From assembly GCA_004154925.1 (NCBI GenBank), contig QJNS01000140.1:142278-206277 (forward strand): 64,000 nucleotides of DNA. The letters are read 5' to 3'. A program made the position numbers and the translations under genes. The notes under the pieces are model-generated. The model was not told where the DNA came from. It made no database searches and was given only the letters and a program-made list of their open reading frames with translations. Below are positions 36,450-49,739 of this stretch, in pieces. Each line of letters opens with the position of its first letter. The first letter of the stretch is position 1. The DNA comes from Monosporascus cannonballus (taxonomy: Eukaryota > Ascomycota > Sordariomycetes > Xylariales).

Positions 36450-39400
36450 TCTTTAATAAATACTAGGCGTTAATAAGATTTTTAACAAGTTCCTAAATAT
36501 TTTCAAAATCTGGATGTTTTTTCCATTTAATTAGGTATAAAATAAATCCATTTTATTTTCGTATATTAAATATCTTTTCCATTTCGTATATTTATTCGTT
36601 TTTTATTTCTATATCGTCTTATACGGTATATACCTTAAGTGTATTTGCTATTAACTCCAATAAAAAATATGAAAAATTAAGTAAAATTTAACATTTAATG
36701 GAAATTCTAATTAATAATTATTTTTTAAGGTTTTCTTGGCGATTTTGTATAAACCGATATATTTAAAATCGAATTTCTTATTAGGTTTTTTGGTTTAAAT
36801 ATTTTTTTAATAAAAAAACCATTTTCCCCTTTTCGAAAATTAATCCCTTTAATTCTTTTAATTATAATATTTATTTATTTAATTTTATACGAATTTTAAT
36901 TCTATTTTTTATTTCTTAATACAGCTATTATAATTATTCCAACGTAAAAATCTTTTTAATATTAATTAAACCGTTATTACATACCTTTTTATAAACTTTT
37001 AAAATAAAACCAAAATTTGTATTTATAAATATTATTTTAATACTTTCGTAATAATTGGTATTACAAGCTAATTATACGATCGATATTTTCTTAACCTAAT
37101 TATTTTGTTCATAATTAATATAATATCGTAAATAAATTTCCAAAATTCAATTTATTCGCTTTATTTATTTATTTATTTATAATTGAAATAGGTTAAATAA
37201 CTTATAATTTAGGCCGATTTATGCTATAACGCCTTATTAAAATTTTAATACAAATATCGATTTTTATTTAATATAATTTCCATAAATAATCCATATATAT
37301 TGAAAATATATCTGAAAAAATATATATTAATTATTTAGCGTTTATATCCTTATAATATGGTAAAAACTAAAAAGGTTTCGTAAATCGATTAACAATTACA
37401 AAAATATTATTATAATATATTCCCGTAACTGGGTTTTTTAACATAAAAAATTTAATAATAAAATCAAATATAACAAAAAACCATAATCGTTTTGTAACTA
37501 ATAATAGTTATAATTTTCCATATAACCTATGTTATCGAACTTTTGCTCTGGCGCAAATATCGTATTATTATATAATTTTTTATTTTATTAATTTTATTTT
37601 AAAAAAAATATATGCGTTAAAGTTTTTTTAGGATTTTATAAATCTCTAAATATCCATATAATTAATATTTATATATTTTTCGTATTAAATCTTTCTGATA
37701 TTCCTTTAGAATTTATATCTTATCCGTTTTTTGGTTTTCTGGAAAATTATTATTATACTGCTGAATTTTCTAATACATATCGAAAGGTATTATCCGAATT
37801 ATTATAATTTATCATAAATGTAAATATCTTTTTATAATAATATCGAAAATTATATAATTAACTTTAACTAATTTCTTTTCGAAATTTAATTACTTATTTA
37901 AGGTATTTATTTTATTATTTTTTAATTTTTTTATATAAATAATAACGAAATCGAAATTCGCCAATTCTTTTACGTATCAAAATTATCGTTTTATAAGTTC
38001 CTTGGTCGTAATAAATCGGGTAAAACTTTAATAATCTATATAAACCTTAACCTAGTACAAATTTCCCTTTTAAAAATACCTAAATTCCCGAAATACCATA
38101 ATAATAACTATAAATTCCTTATCTAAAATACCGTAATTAAATTCGACTTCTTTTAATTTATAGGATAAAAATGCAATAAGGTATAATTTACCTTAATTAT
38201 CTTACGATCCAATCATTATACCTAACGCGTAATCTGAAATATCGGTTTTTAATTTAACGAGGCGGTTTAAATCGTACATAATTAATATTAATTCGTTAAT
38301 AATTATATCCTTAATATCCTAAAATACCTTTTCTATATCTGGTATCCATTTAAATTTTTTTTCTTTTTTTATGAAATTCGTTAAAAATATAATTATTTTA
38401 TTTAAATTTCGAATAAATTTTCTATAATAATTAGCAAATCCAAAGAATACCTATATTTCCTTAATTATTATTAATATTTGCCATTTTATAATTATAAATA
38501 TTTTTTTAAAATTTATCTTAATATATTCTAAGATAATAATATATTTGAAATATTTTATTTTCTATATATAAAACTAATTCTTTTCTGTATTAATAAATAA
38601 TTTTACGTCCTATAAAATTTAAAAAACCCTACAAACGTATTTTATATATACTTTTTTTATTTCCGAAAAAATAAGAATATCGTTAAAATAACATACGATA
38701 AAAACATCGAAATATTTTCGTAATACGTAATTAATTATCCGCTAAAATGTTATTAATACGTTTATAAGTTTTATTAATATAACTAAATACTTAAATAATC
38801 CGTATTTCGTCTTAAAAGTTATTTTTTATTCGTATCCTTTTTTAATCCTAATAAGGTTATATTTACTTTTAAAATTAAATATTATAAATTATTTAGCTCC
38901 ATAAAATCGGTTTTTTATTCCCATAATTAAAAGTAATAATATTCGATCTTTAATAATAATATCGTTTAATTGCCGATAATTAACCATAAATCGTAATATT
39001 TCATTCTTTTTTGGTACAAAGAATATAAGATATTTTACTAGTAATTTCGAAGGTTAAATTTATCTTTTTTATAATCAATCTTCAAGGTATTTTCTGAAAA
39101 TACGTACTTCGTCTTTATTAAAGTTATAAATAAGGTAAAACTTTATCGAAAATCCTTTTTTAAAAATTATTTCGTAATCCTATTTATTATATTTTAATAA
39201 TGTTATATTAAATTCCTTCCTAAAAAGCTATTTATATTTATAATATTATAATAACGTATTAATTAAATGTTTTAATTTTTTAAAATATTATTCTTATCAT
39301 TTTAAATCGTTATTTAATTACTTTAATTTCGCTTTAATAATAATAATAATACGTTATATTTTTTTAATATTCGTTTTTTTTATATTTTATTTTTTTAAAT

Positions 39401-41720
39401 AATAAAATATTTATTATATTCTTATATTTATATTCGTCGTTATTATCGATTAAATATTAAAATTTTAATTTTCTTTTATTTATTAATAAAAAATAAAACG
39501 AACTTTATTTAACCAGTTTTACCGTTAATCAAAATTCCGTATTAACGTATCCATAATAATCTTAAGATTATATCGTAATTCCTAAATAAAACAATATCGA
39601 AATTAACCGTTTAATATTATCCTTTAATAAAATTCTTGAAATAATTAATTTTGCGCATAATTTTTCCGTTATCGTAAATAAATTCCTAACTTTCGGCATT
39701 CGTCGTTATATAGGATTTTAACTTATATTTCCATAATAATTTAAACTTATTAACCATATCCGGTATAATATAATTTCCGCCTAAAGCTCCGTAATCCACC
39801 ATTACAGTATACCAATACGTTCTAATTCGTATTTCCAAAATAATAAGGTTATTAACGTTTCCTATTATCGCGTTTAAAGCTTTTCTTAAAAATTCCCTTT
39901 AATTTCTTTAGGTTTCGTTATTTTACAACCTTTTTATAAATAACTTTTTACTTTTAATTTTTATTTAAATTTATTAAGCCTTATTTATATTTTTTCGTTT
40001 AACGCATTAAATTATTATATTTATCGTTATTATCGGCGTATTATTTCTTCGAACCATATTAATTATTCCTAATTTTCTTACAAGTCCTTTTTTTTATCGA
40101 ATAAATTATTTTCTTATATTTGCAATTATATCTTATTATACCTTATTTTGGTCATCGTTTTAAAAATTTCTTATAAATTAACGTATTTTTTTAATAACTT
40201 TTTTTATAAAGGTTGGCCGTAAATATTAATTTAAAATAGAAATCCGTAATAATTTTCTAATAATATTTTTTTACCGTACGCTAAATTAACTTTTTTTCCG
40301 TTTAATAATTATATTATCTATAATAATAAAAAGGGTTGTTTTACAGATATTACTTTTTTTAAGCCAATTCTTTATTTCAGTTAACTGTTGGACATTTCCT
40401 AATGTTATAATTCGAAATTATTAATATTATTATTTATTGTTTTTATTATATCCGGTACGGTTTCAAAAATCGAATCCCTTATAATATATACGGGTAATTC
40501 GTATATAAATATATTATTTCCATTTTTATAATCGAGATATTTTCGTCGTCGACAATATATGGCGTATATTTTACCATATTAATCAAATATTCCGAAATGA
40601 AGTTCTTTTATCCAATTCCGGTATTTATATAACTATCCTTATAACGCCTTTTATTATATTTGTAATACTTATCGAATTAATCTTATAACTTTTTATATTT
40701 TTCGTTAAATTTTTTATCATAATGGTCCTTATTAGACCTTTTATTTCAGGCCTAATACGTATTTGATTTAGATTATATTAATAATTTTAATATGGTTTTC
40801 TTAATTATTCCTAAATTATCTTTCCGGTATAAAGGTTTAATTATTTTATCGTAACCTTTTGGGTTTTTTATATTTATAAGCCTTATGTCCTATTTTGCCG
40901 TAATTAAAACATTTAATTTGGCTTTAATTCTATTTGTAAGTAACGCCGAATTCCATAAATTTTGGCGCCGTTCTATAAAAAATAAGGGGTACATCTTATT
41001 TTTTCCTTTAATTAAACTTATATCCCGAACGTAAGGCGTATTATCTTTTTTTTCCTATCGTTTTTTAAATTATCGATTATTAATCTTAATTACTTTTACG
41101 ATATACCGATTTAAGGCAATTAATTATTTAATCCGAATAATCTTATTTTTTATATTATTTTTTAGCTTTTTATAAAATATATTTATAAAAGTATGAACTT
41201 CGTTATTTCCTTATTTGGCCTTAGCCGCAAAATTTTTAAAAATTACAACATACTTAAATACAAATCCTTTTTATCGGAATTATAAAAATTATTAAGTTAT
41301 TAATCGTTTTTTATCCGGATTACCGAAATTATTACGTACTTTATTTTCGAAATTGGAATAAATTAAAAAAATCTGATTAATAAATTTTTCTTTATTTATT
41401 TTTTTTATTTTTAAGGAATTTTTTATAATAAATTTAAATTAATTAACCGTATCTTTTATTAGGTATGCTTTTATTATTAGGAGTATATCCGCTAGGTTAT
41501 TAAAATTTAAAAAACGAAAATAAATTCGTACCTAAATTAAAAACATTTAAAAGTTACCTTTTTTATCGTAAGGTTCTGGCTTTTTGGGCTTTATACGGGT
41601 AAAAGAAAATTGGGTAAATGGCATAACCCTAAGCTGTCGAACTTCTTTTTTTAATTCCCGAATTCGAACCTAAAGTTACTAAATAAGGGTTTCCTAAATA
41701 CTGGTTAATATTTGAATAAT
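36450..41720 (-). pseudogene. Degraded gag-pol of element 4
   Basis: Domain positions were assigned by matching to elements 1 and 3 on the same strand. The RNase H reverse-strand block at 38090-38300, the RT catalytic region near 38690-38720, and protease sequence at 39530-39860 are visible. No frame survives for more than a few dozen codons. Confidence 0.7.
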
Positions 41721-41771
41721 GTTAAATATTATTTAAAATTTAACGGTATTACTAAATAAAAATTTATAACG

Positions 41772-42149
41772 TATAATAACTAAGCGGTTTAACCAATTAT
41801 TAAACCTTAAGTTAACGGGTTTATATTAACAGAAATATCGTAGGAATCTAAGCAATAAATACAGTAACGTATTATATTTCTTAATACCGGAAATACCTTA
41901 TTATAAACGATTAATATTGATAAATATTGTAAATTAAAGTTATTTAAATTATGAAATTAATAAACGTATATATTTTTTTGGCTTAATTATTTGTAATTAC
42001 CCCGTTAGTAATAATTACGATCATTTGGGATTACCTTTAATTATTAATGATCACTGGCTTGGCAGTGATCACCGTTACGTAACTTAGTAGGTGGCTCGTA
42101 TACTCCTGCCTGACCGTTTCTTGAGACCGGAGCTTGTCGGGTCGTAACA
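41772..42149 (-). repeat. 5' LTR of element 4
   Basis: 378 bp, TATAATAACT to GTCGTAACA. A perfect 9-bp hairpin (TGATCACTG, 6-base loop, CAGTGATCA) sits in U3 at 42048-42071, in the least mutated part. It is followed by the TAATT duplication. Confidence 0.85.
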
Positions 42150-42154
42150 TAATT

Positions 42155-43250
42155 ATCCTTATAATGCTTTTTATTATGTTCGCGATATTTGTTAAGTTAG
42201 CCTTCTGGCTTTTTGCATTTTTCGTCGAATTTCTTATCGTAATAATTCCCGTTAGGCCTTTTGCTATAGGCTTGATACGTATTTGGCTTGGATTATGTTA
42301 ATAGCCTTATTATCGTTTTCTTAATTATTCCTAGATTGTTTTTCCGATGCAGATATTTAGTTATCCTATCGTGGCTTTTTGGGCTTTTTGTATTTATCAG
42401 CTTTATATCCCATTTTGCTATAATTAAAGTATTTAATCTAGCTTTAATTTTGTCTATAAATAACGCAGAATTCCATAGGTCCTAATGCCGTTCCGTAAAA
42501 AATAAAAAGTGCGTTTCGTTTTTTCCCCTGGTTAAACTTATTATACCCCGATCGTAAGGCATATGATCTTTTTTTTGTCGTTTGTCAAATTGTCGATTAT
42601 TAATTTTAATTATTTTTATAATATATCGATTTAAAGTAATTAATCGTTTAATTCGAATAATTCTATTTTTTATATTATCCTTTAACCTGTTATAAAACAT
42701 ATCGATAAAGGCGTCGGCCTTATTATTTCCCTATTCGGTTTTAGCCGTAAAATTTTTAAAGATTACGGCGTATTTAAATACAAATTTTTTTTATCGGAAT
42801 TAAAAAAGTTACTGGGCCGTAAATCGTTTTTTATCTAGATTGCAGAAATTATCGCGTATTTTATGTTCGAAATTAATATAAAGTAAAACGATTTTATTAG
42901 TAAAATCTTTTTTATTCGATTTTTTTATTTTTAAGCAATGTTTTATAATAAATTCAAATTAATTAACCGCATTTTCCGTTAAACATACTTTTATTATTAG
43001 GACCTTATCCGCCGGGTCGTTAATATATAAAAAACGAAGGTAAATTCGTGCCTAAGTTAAAAAGGTTTAAGGGTTGTCTTTCCCATTATAAGGCTTCGGC
43101 TTTTTAGGTTTCATACGGACAAAAAAAATTTAAGCAGGTAGCGTAACCCGGATTTGTCGCATTTTTTTTAATTTCCGAATTCGAGCCTGAAACTGTTAAA
43201 TAAGGGTTTCCTAAACGTTGGTTAACATTTTAACAATATTAAGTATTATT
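42155..43250 (-). pseudogene. Element 3 gag, 5' part
   Basis: Minus-strand gag of element 3 resuming after element 4. It aligns with 40640-41760 in element 4 and with the first 1.2 kb after the 5' LTR of element 5 (49700-50900). Open stretches at 42288-42485 and 42482-42700 are remnants or shadows. A basic stretch resembling a gag nucleic-acid-binding tail cannot be resolved because of stops. Confidence 0.6.
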
Positions 43251-43288
43251 CTGAATTTAACAGTATTACTAAATAAAAGCTTATAACG

Positions 43289-43711
43289 TATAATAAGCTA
43301 AAGGTTTAACTAATTATTAAACCTTAGATATACGGGTTTATATTAATAAAACTATTATGGGAATTTAAATAATAAATATAGTAATTATATTATGTTTCGT
43401 AATACCAAAAATATTTTAAATAACGAATTATTATTATAAATTGGAATTATTTAAATTATGGAAATAATAACCATATATATTTTATTTCTGTTTACTAAAT
43501 TATTACCCGTAATTTGGTAATTCGGCTTATTGGATCACCACTAGTAAATTGGTCATCCGGCTTACTGGCTTATTATTAGTAAGTTGGTGATCCGGCTTAC
43601 TGGCTTATTACCAATGAGTTGGTAATCCATTATGTAACCTGCCCCACCGCGCGCTTGTGGTTGGGTTATGGCAGACCGTTCTTGGCAACCGTGGCTTGTT
43701 GGGTCATGACA
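43289..43711 (-). repeat. 5' LTR of element 3
   Basis: 423 bp. The U3 end (43560-43711) is almost free of RIP, including CTGCCCCACCGCGCGC and the terminal GGGTCATGACA. Three tandem units of about 35 bp (GTTGGTGATCCGGCTTACTG) lie at about 43505-43620. It is followed by the CGTAT duplication. Confidence 0.87.
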
Positions 43712-43716
43712 CGTAT

Positions 43717-46700
43717 TAGATTTATTTCGTATATTTGTAAATTCGTTAAGTTAAACCTTTAGCTTAAAAGTTTTGAATATCGAAGGAATAAATATTAGGA
43801 AACTGTTTTAAACAGTCTTTTCGCCAGATATTATAAGGAATTTATTATATCGAACATTTTAAACTAATAAAGTAAATAGATTTTTTATTAGGTTTAACGG
43901 TAAAAACAATTAAAAAGAGGATTATTTATTTAAGTAAAAAATAACTGAAAATTTAAAAAAAAAAGCACGAAAAGTCTTAATAAAAAAACTTTTTAAAATA
44001 TATAGATTTTTTTAGATGTCGACGATCGCATTTTTCGAATAACGTAAAGTTTCTTAAACAAAGTATTAATCGTTAATTGTTATTTGTAATGTGTAATATA
44101 ATTTTTATTAACGTTTTCGAAATAAAATACAAGAAAATAATAAAATTATATATACATATATTATTCATTTAAAAAAAGTTTTAACGTATATAAATATTAT
44201 TTCGTATATTATACTTTGTTGTAAAAGAAAAAATACAATTACGTATTTATCGTCCGATACCCTAGTTTTATTATTTACTTGACATTCGACGGGCCAGTTA
44301 ATTAAGTATTTTGTTTCGAATTTGGCGACCGCCTTGTTAACCGTAACGAAAATTTCTTTTTTAAAACGTTATTTGTCGTTTTTGGCCATATAACCTATTT
44401 ATTTAATAAGATATTTAACGGATAAGCTTTTTTATATTAGTAAAACTTATGGCTAACGATACCGTCGATCTTTAATTTTGTTTATTACCGTTTATAGCTA
44501 TAAGGTTAAGTTTAGCTATTTTTTTATTAAACGGTTTTGTTATCTTGGTTTACAAAATTAAATTACCAAAATACCGGGGGAAATGTTTTAGTAATTAAAA
44601 AGAATTAATTGATAAGTTTAATTCTTTACTCTTTTCATGATCTTAAATATTTCCACCTAGATAGGTGAATATTTCCACTTAGGCTAATTTAAACAATATT
44701 TTTAATATAATTTAAAATATATAATTTCGTCGTGGTATATTAGTTATCGTATATTTTAGTAACTATATTGGTAATAACGGCTAATTATCCGTTTTTCGCT
44801 TGTAATATTTTTCTGTAATATTTATTATATGTTTTACGAATTTTTCTTTCGTTTAATATATTTATTATCGACATTAATTAAAACTTAACTTTGAGTTTAT
44901 TTGGCAATTTGTTTATTATACTTATTAAGGAATCATTGAAATAATCTTATAAAAAAAGTATTATATTAATTTATGACATTTTAAGATTGGTATCCGTATA
45001 GAAACGTATAGCGATTCTTTTGGTTTGATTTCCTTTTTCCGACAAGCCGTCGGTTGATAAATAGTATACGGTAAAAAAAATTAATTCCTAGAATGACGAA
45101 AGTTTCGTTTTATAAGATAAAAGTAGATTTTAAGGTTTTGTCCTTGATAATTATAATTAATAAATTTTAATTCTAAAGTTTTACCATTTATAACATTATA
45201 ACTATTTAATTTCTAATTATTTACTGTGTATTGTTTAATATTAATAATATTTTAATAGTTATATATAAAGTAATATATAGGTTATATAGAAAAACAATAT
45301 TTTAATACGGTTTAAAAATATACTCTAATATTATTTTCGACATATTTTTATTAAAATCTATAATTGTCCTATAATATGGTAACTTGAACGTTAATAAACC
45401 TAATAACTTCCATAATAATTCTTTTGGATTAATGCAGCTTTTGCGGTAAATCGGATAAACGTCAAAATATCTCAAAAATTTATAATATTCTTTTGCTAAA
45501 TAAATATTACGTAGATTTTTTATGATGGGTTTTTTGCCGAAAACTAATTCTGATTATAAATAAACTTTCAAATCTTTATAAAGTAAATAAAAAGAATGTA
45601 TAAATTTTTATAGCCGTTAAATGCTATATAATAAAAAGTTTTATTTTATATTTCTAATATTTTATATTGTTATCTTTTCGTTTATTTGTTTTTTTATAAT
45701 GAGGTATATATATGCATTTATCGGTTATTTATGCCTTATCTGTCGATAATACGTATTTTAAAATTGTTTTCTAAAATAGAAGTAACTTATAAAACAATAT
45801 TCTTTTTGTTAAGAAATATTAAACGTTAACGTTATCTTATATATTATTTAATTCGTCCGATTCCTTTAATTTTGTTACTTTTTAGTACCTAATTGACGTA
45901 AATCAAAAATATAATGCATTCAATGTAATGTTAAAAGCTTTTCAAATATATTATCTTCTTATTGACGATTATTAAAAAATTATAAATAATATAAATCAAT
46001 TTTAAATTAGGTTTATCAAGGTTTACAGTAAATATTTATATATATATAATAGTTTTTCTGATAAAAATATAATTAATAAAAATATGATTTGGAAATATAT
46101 TAAATTAAACGAATTTTTGAAATTCTTCGTATTTGTATATAAACGTTATCATTTTTTAATTAATGCGTATTGCTTTCGGTAGTTCAAAGGTTTATTTTCA
46201 TATAAATCAGTTAAGATTAAATTCTATTTTAAATATTTTTTTATCAATATTGGGATTATTTTATTCGCATACTAATTAAAAAATTAGAATACCGGCTGCC
46301 TTTGTATAAGTTTATTTCAAAAAAGTAAATTATCTTTTTCGTGATAATAAATAATATATTGGTTATAAACGAAAAATTAAATTATTTTTAAGCCTTCCGT
46401 TTAATTTTAAATATAGATTCAATTTTGGAAATATTTATTTATTTCGTTTATTTACATCTTTTAATTCATGAAACCTTGAAATTTTTAAATTTTGCTGAAT
46501 TCTTTTTTACTTAAAAGGTATTATTTTTAGATTATGCTCAATATTTCCTTTACGAAATTATATTATTGTAATTAAATACATTTTAAACAATTAAACGTAT
46601 TAAAAATTATTAAGTTTTGGAAAGTATTAATACAGTAATCAGTTTTAAGAATTCTGTTACCGTTAACCTTATAACCGAATAAGCGAATTATTAAAAAACC

Positions 46701-49316
46701 CATAAAGGATTCTTTTTAGTTAATATACGCTTACGTTTTATTTAATATATTTAATATGTCGCATAAATATTTTTTACATGTATTAATGTTATTATTAAAA
46801 AATAATAATATCATTAATATAAATATAAATAAAGTGGTTATACGCGAAAAATAATTTATTTAAAAGTTCTTAAGCAATTATAAGAGAATTACGATGGTTT
46901 CTTAATATTAAGTTCAATATTTTTAATTTTCGCAAATTATAAATAATTGTACGGTTAGCATATTTCGTTCGTATAAACAATTGGAAATTAAAATATATCT
47001 AAAAAAGTAAATTATATATTATACATCATATTATCTATAATATTATTTTAATTAGATAACGGGTATATATCGTGTAATAGGATTTTATTTAAAGGTTAAA
47101 TGGTAATTATTATATAGCTTTTTTATGTTAAGCGTTTATTTTTTTTTATATAATAGAAACCGGAACTATTATTTAGATAAATTCGTTTTAAAACAATATT
47201 ATCTTTTATATATGTAATATATTATATTTTTTATTAAGAAATTAGCGGTTCTTAATGTTTAATTAGTATATTTTAATCGGTCTAAATTTTCCTTATTCTT
47301 GGATTAAAAAAATACGTTTTTTATATTTCTTAAATATTAATATTACATTATTTTTAAAAAAGATATTATAATTATCGGTTTCGTAATCTATTTTTTATTA
47401 TTTAAAAGTTTTAATTTATAACGGCGACGTTATGCCTAAATTTGATTAATAAGATGTTTGTTAGCTTTATACTAACGTATAAGGTGGTGTAATAATCGGA
47501 AAATACAAGTCCTTTTTTATTTATATAACTTTGGTTTTTCTTAATAGAATAATGAGTTTTTTCTATTAAATGGGTTTATTTCTTTAAAGTAAGCCCGGGT
47601 TTTCAAGATTTGTTAATATTATAGTAATTTATTAAATAGGTTTTTTTATTGTTGGCTTAATTATATATCGTGTTAATCTTTCTATCGTTTTGTATAATAA
47701 ATAAGTATATTTTAAGGTTATAAAACTCATTTTCTTTAGCTTAAACTTATTAAAAATAAAATTAAGTATATCTGAATAATTTGGTATTATATATAAAAGG
47801 TAAAATTTGCGCTTTTTCTATTGATTAATATAAGAAATTCGGCATAATTAACGTCAATAAAAGCGGTTATTATGGTAAATACTATTATTACATTGTTTTC
47901 GGCAACTTTCTATCAGATCCGTATTAAAAGTATTATTTTAACAATTTTCTATTATATATTGATGTTACGAATTAACCGAAATATATGGTTCTTTTTAACG
48001 AAATTGATTTTAACATTATATTAAAATAAAGATTTGATATTTAGTGATCTTGTAAGCCTAAGATTAGTAATGTCGCTAATGTTGACAATAACATAATTGT
48101 GGATTTATATATGTTTAATTAACTTTTTAAATTTCAGTTGAATTTAATTTTAAATATCGATAACGATTTTATAATTGTGCCTTTAACGTCGATAAAGCTA
48201 ATTTCGTAAAATTCAAAGTTTTTAGTTTATTTAGTTCTGTATTTTTAGTTGATTGCAATTATTAAATTATTAATATTTACATAAGTTTAATTATATACGT
48301 ATTAATATAAATATTAATCTTTTTTCTAAATATAAAGGCTTTTATAATAATCTATTGTATATTGTTAAATCTGATTTAATTTTAATTATTTACTTACTAT
48401 GAAAAATATAATATACCGTTTTTTTAATATTGGTTTTTTAATAAAGATGTAAAGATTTATTAATTATACAGTTTTTAATATTACCGCCTTTTCTGTTAAA
48501 TATTCTCTTAATAGATGATACAGAACTAAGTTTTTCGAATTGTATTAAATATTATGTTATTAATATAAAAGATTTGATTCCTTACTTTTTATCGATAATA
48601 TCTCGTTAGAATTTTCGAAATATACATAATACATACAATTTACGACCTAGTTTCATATATATATATATTTTCGTAATCCGAGTTTAATTTAATTTGTTTA
48701 TTTACCATAAATATAACCGCTAATTGATAAAGTCACTTGTTATTTTTCAGCAGTTGATTTATATTTTTATTTTAGTCTTTCATTAATATAAATATAAGTT
48801 TCGTTTTAGTAGTATAATCGCGAATTAAATTTACGATATCTTTTAAACGGGTGTTAAAAACTATTTTAATTTAATTAGTTTAAACGTTTATTACGTTTTT
48901 ATTGTTAAAAATAACGTAATATTTTACGTTATTAATTTTATCCTTAATATGTATCCGAACAATTTCGTAAATCTAAGTTAAATTAACCAAATTATTATAA
49001 TTCTTAATTACGTTACAAATTCTTTTAACGTTAAAATCGTTTTTATATTCCGTGATCTTATATTTAATAAATGGTAACTTTTTAATAATATACTTTATTA
49101 TCAAAACCGTTTTATAAAGTAACTTTTATTTTTTAAGTATCGTTTAATTTAGCCTTTTTGGCTTTTTTTATTTACGGATTTTAGGTAAATATATTGTTAT
49201 AAAATCCGTTTTTTCGAGTTAGAAATATAAAATTTTAAAAAATGAATTTGAGATTCTGGTAAAAATATATCAATAATTAAAAATTGATTAAATTTCCTTA
49301 TATTTTTAAGTATTCC
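43717..49316 (-). mobile_element. Remnant of a second Ty3/Gypsy family, minus strand
   Basis: No LTR of the element 1-5 type. On the minus strand the integrase region 45075-45010 reads YYLSTDGLSEKGNQTKRIAIRFY. This matches the YHPSTDGQSERxNQT motif of Ty3/Gypsy integrases, with His-to-Tyr and Pro-to-Leu changes expected from RIP. Around 46990-46790 the RT palm reads RNHRNSLIIA.ELLNKL followed by IYINDIIIF (family: IDDIIIF). It is followed at 46718-46661 by KESFMGFLIIRLFGYKVNG, resembling the thumb region of fungal Gypsy RTs. Order and strand are consistent. Ends and LTRs could not be found. 47.1-49.3 kb should hold protease and gag, but nothing is recognisable. Confidence 0.55.
44645..44690. 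repeat. Small repeat with CACCTA-GA-TAGGTG palindrome
   Basis: Within 44645-44690 the unit ATATTTCCAC occurs twice, and the first is followed by CACCTAGATAGGTG, a 6-bp-arm palindrome. It stands out from the AT-rich background. No function can be assigned. Confidence 0.4.
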
Positions 49317-49668
49317 TGTCATGACCCAACGAGCCACGGTTTTCAAAAACGGTCTGCCACGACTCAACTACAAGTGCGTAGTGGGGCGGGTTACGTAATG
49401 GATCACCAACTTCCTGGTGGTAAGCCAGTGAGCCGGATTACCAACTTACTGGTGGTAAGCCAGTAAGTCGGATTAAGATATATACGTTTATTATTTTTAT
49501 AATTTAAATAACCCCAGCTTGCAATAAGATATTGTTACCCAAGATACCTTTAGTATTACGAGACGTAATATGTTATTATATTTATTACTTAGTTTCCCAA
49601 GATATTTCTATTAATATAAATCCGTACAACTAAGGTTTAATAATTGGTTAAACCCTTTAGCCGTTATA
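49317..49668 (+). repeat. 5' LTR of element 5
   Basis: 352 bp, starting TGTCATGACCC and ending CCGTTATA. It carries two copies of the roughly 35-bp U3 unit (CAACTTACTGGTGGTAAGCC), where the 3' LTR has three. That accounts exactly for the 35-bp length difference. The first 150 bases are little mutated. Confidence 0.85.
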
Positions 49669-49739
49669 CGTTATAAACTTTTGTTCAGTAATACCGTTAA
49701 ACTCTGAGCAATATCGCTAATACTATATTTACCGACAAG

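Larger units (their letters stand above)
35396..42149 (-). mobile_element. Element 4: complete Ty3/Gypsy chromovirus nested in element 3
   Basis: 6754 bp, minus strand, with LTRs of 375 and 378 bp and an exact TAATT duplication. Minus-strand order: gag (about 41720-40100), protease (39860-39530), RT (39200-38600), RNase H (38300-38090), integrase (37700-36800), chromodomain (36560-36450), antisense-gene remnant (plus strand, to 36440), 3' LTR. It is the most heavily mutated of the five dated insertions over its pol region, apart from its 5' LTR, whose U3 still has ordinary composition. Confidence 0.88.
23498..43711 (-). mobile_element. Element 3: Ty3/Gypsy chromovirus split by two nested insertions
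   Basis: Outer LTRs are 423 bp each (23498-23920 and 43289-43711), flanked by the exact 5-bp duplication CGTAT (23493-23497 and 43712-43716). Removing element 2 (27141-33799) and element 4 (35396-42149) leaves about 6.8 kb, a normal length for this family. The sequence rejoins correctly across both gaps, as comparison with elements 1 and 4 shows. Minus-strand order: gag (43250-42155 and 35395-34650), protease (about 34600-34280), RT (34240-33805 and 27060-26690), RNase H (about 26400-26170), integrase (about 25780-24900), chromodomain (about 24660-24540). The LTR family is shared with element 5. All genes are RIP-broken. Confidence 0.88.

Noticed and set aside
43717..49316. Ty1/Copia element
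   Set aside because: The IYINDIIIF motif first suggested Copia, but the integrase motif STDGLSEKGNQT and the KESFMGF..LFG region fit Ty3/Gypsy.
49284..49466. 60-codon plus-strand frame
   Set aside because: It runs over the start of the element 5 LTR, whose little-mutated U3 lacks stops by chance.
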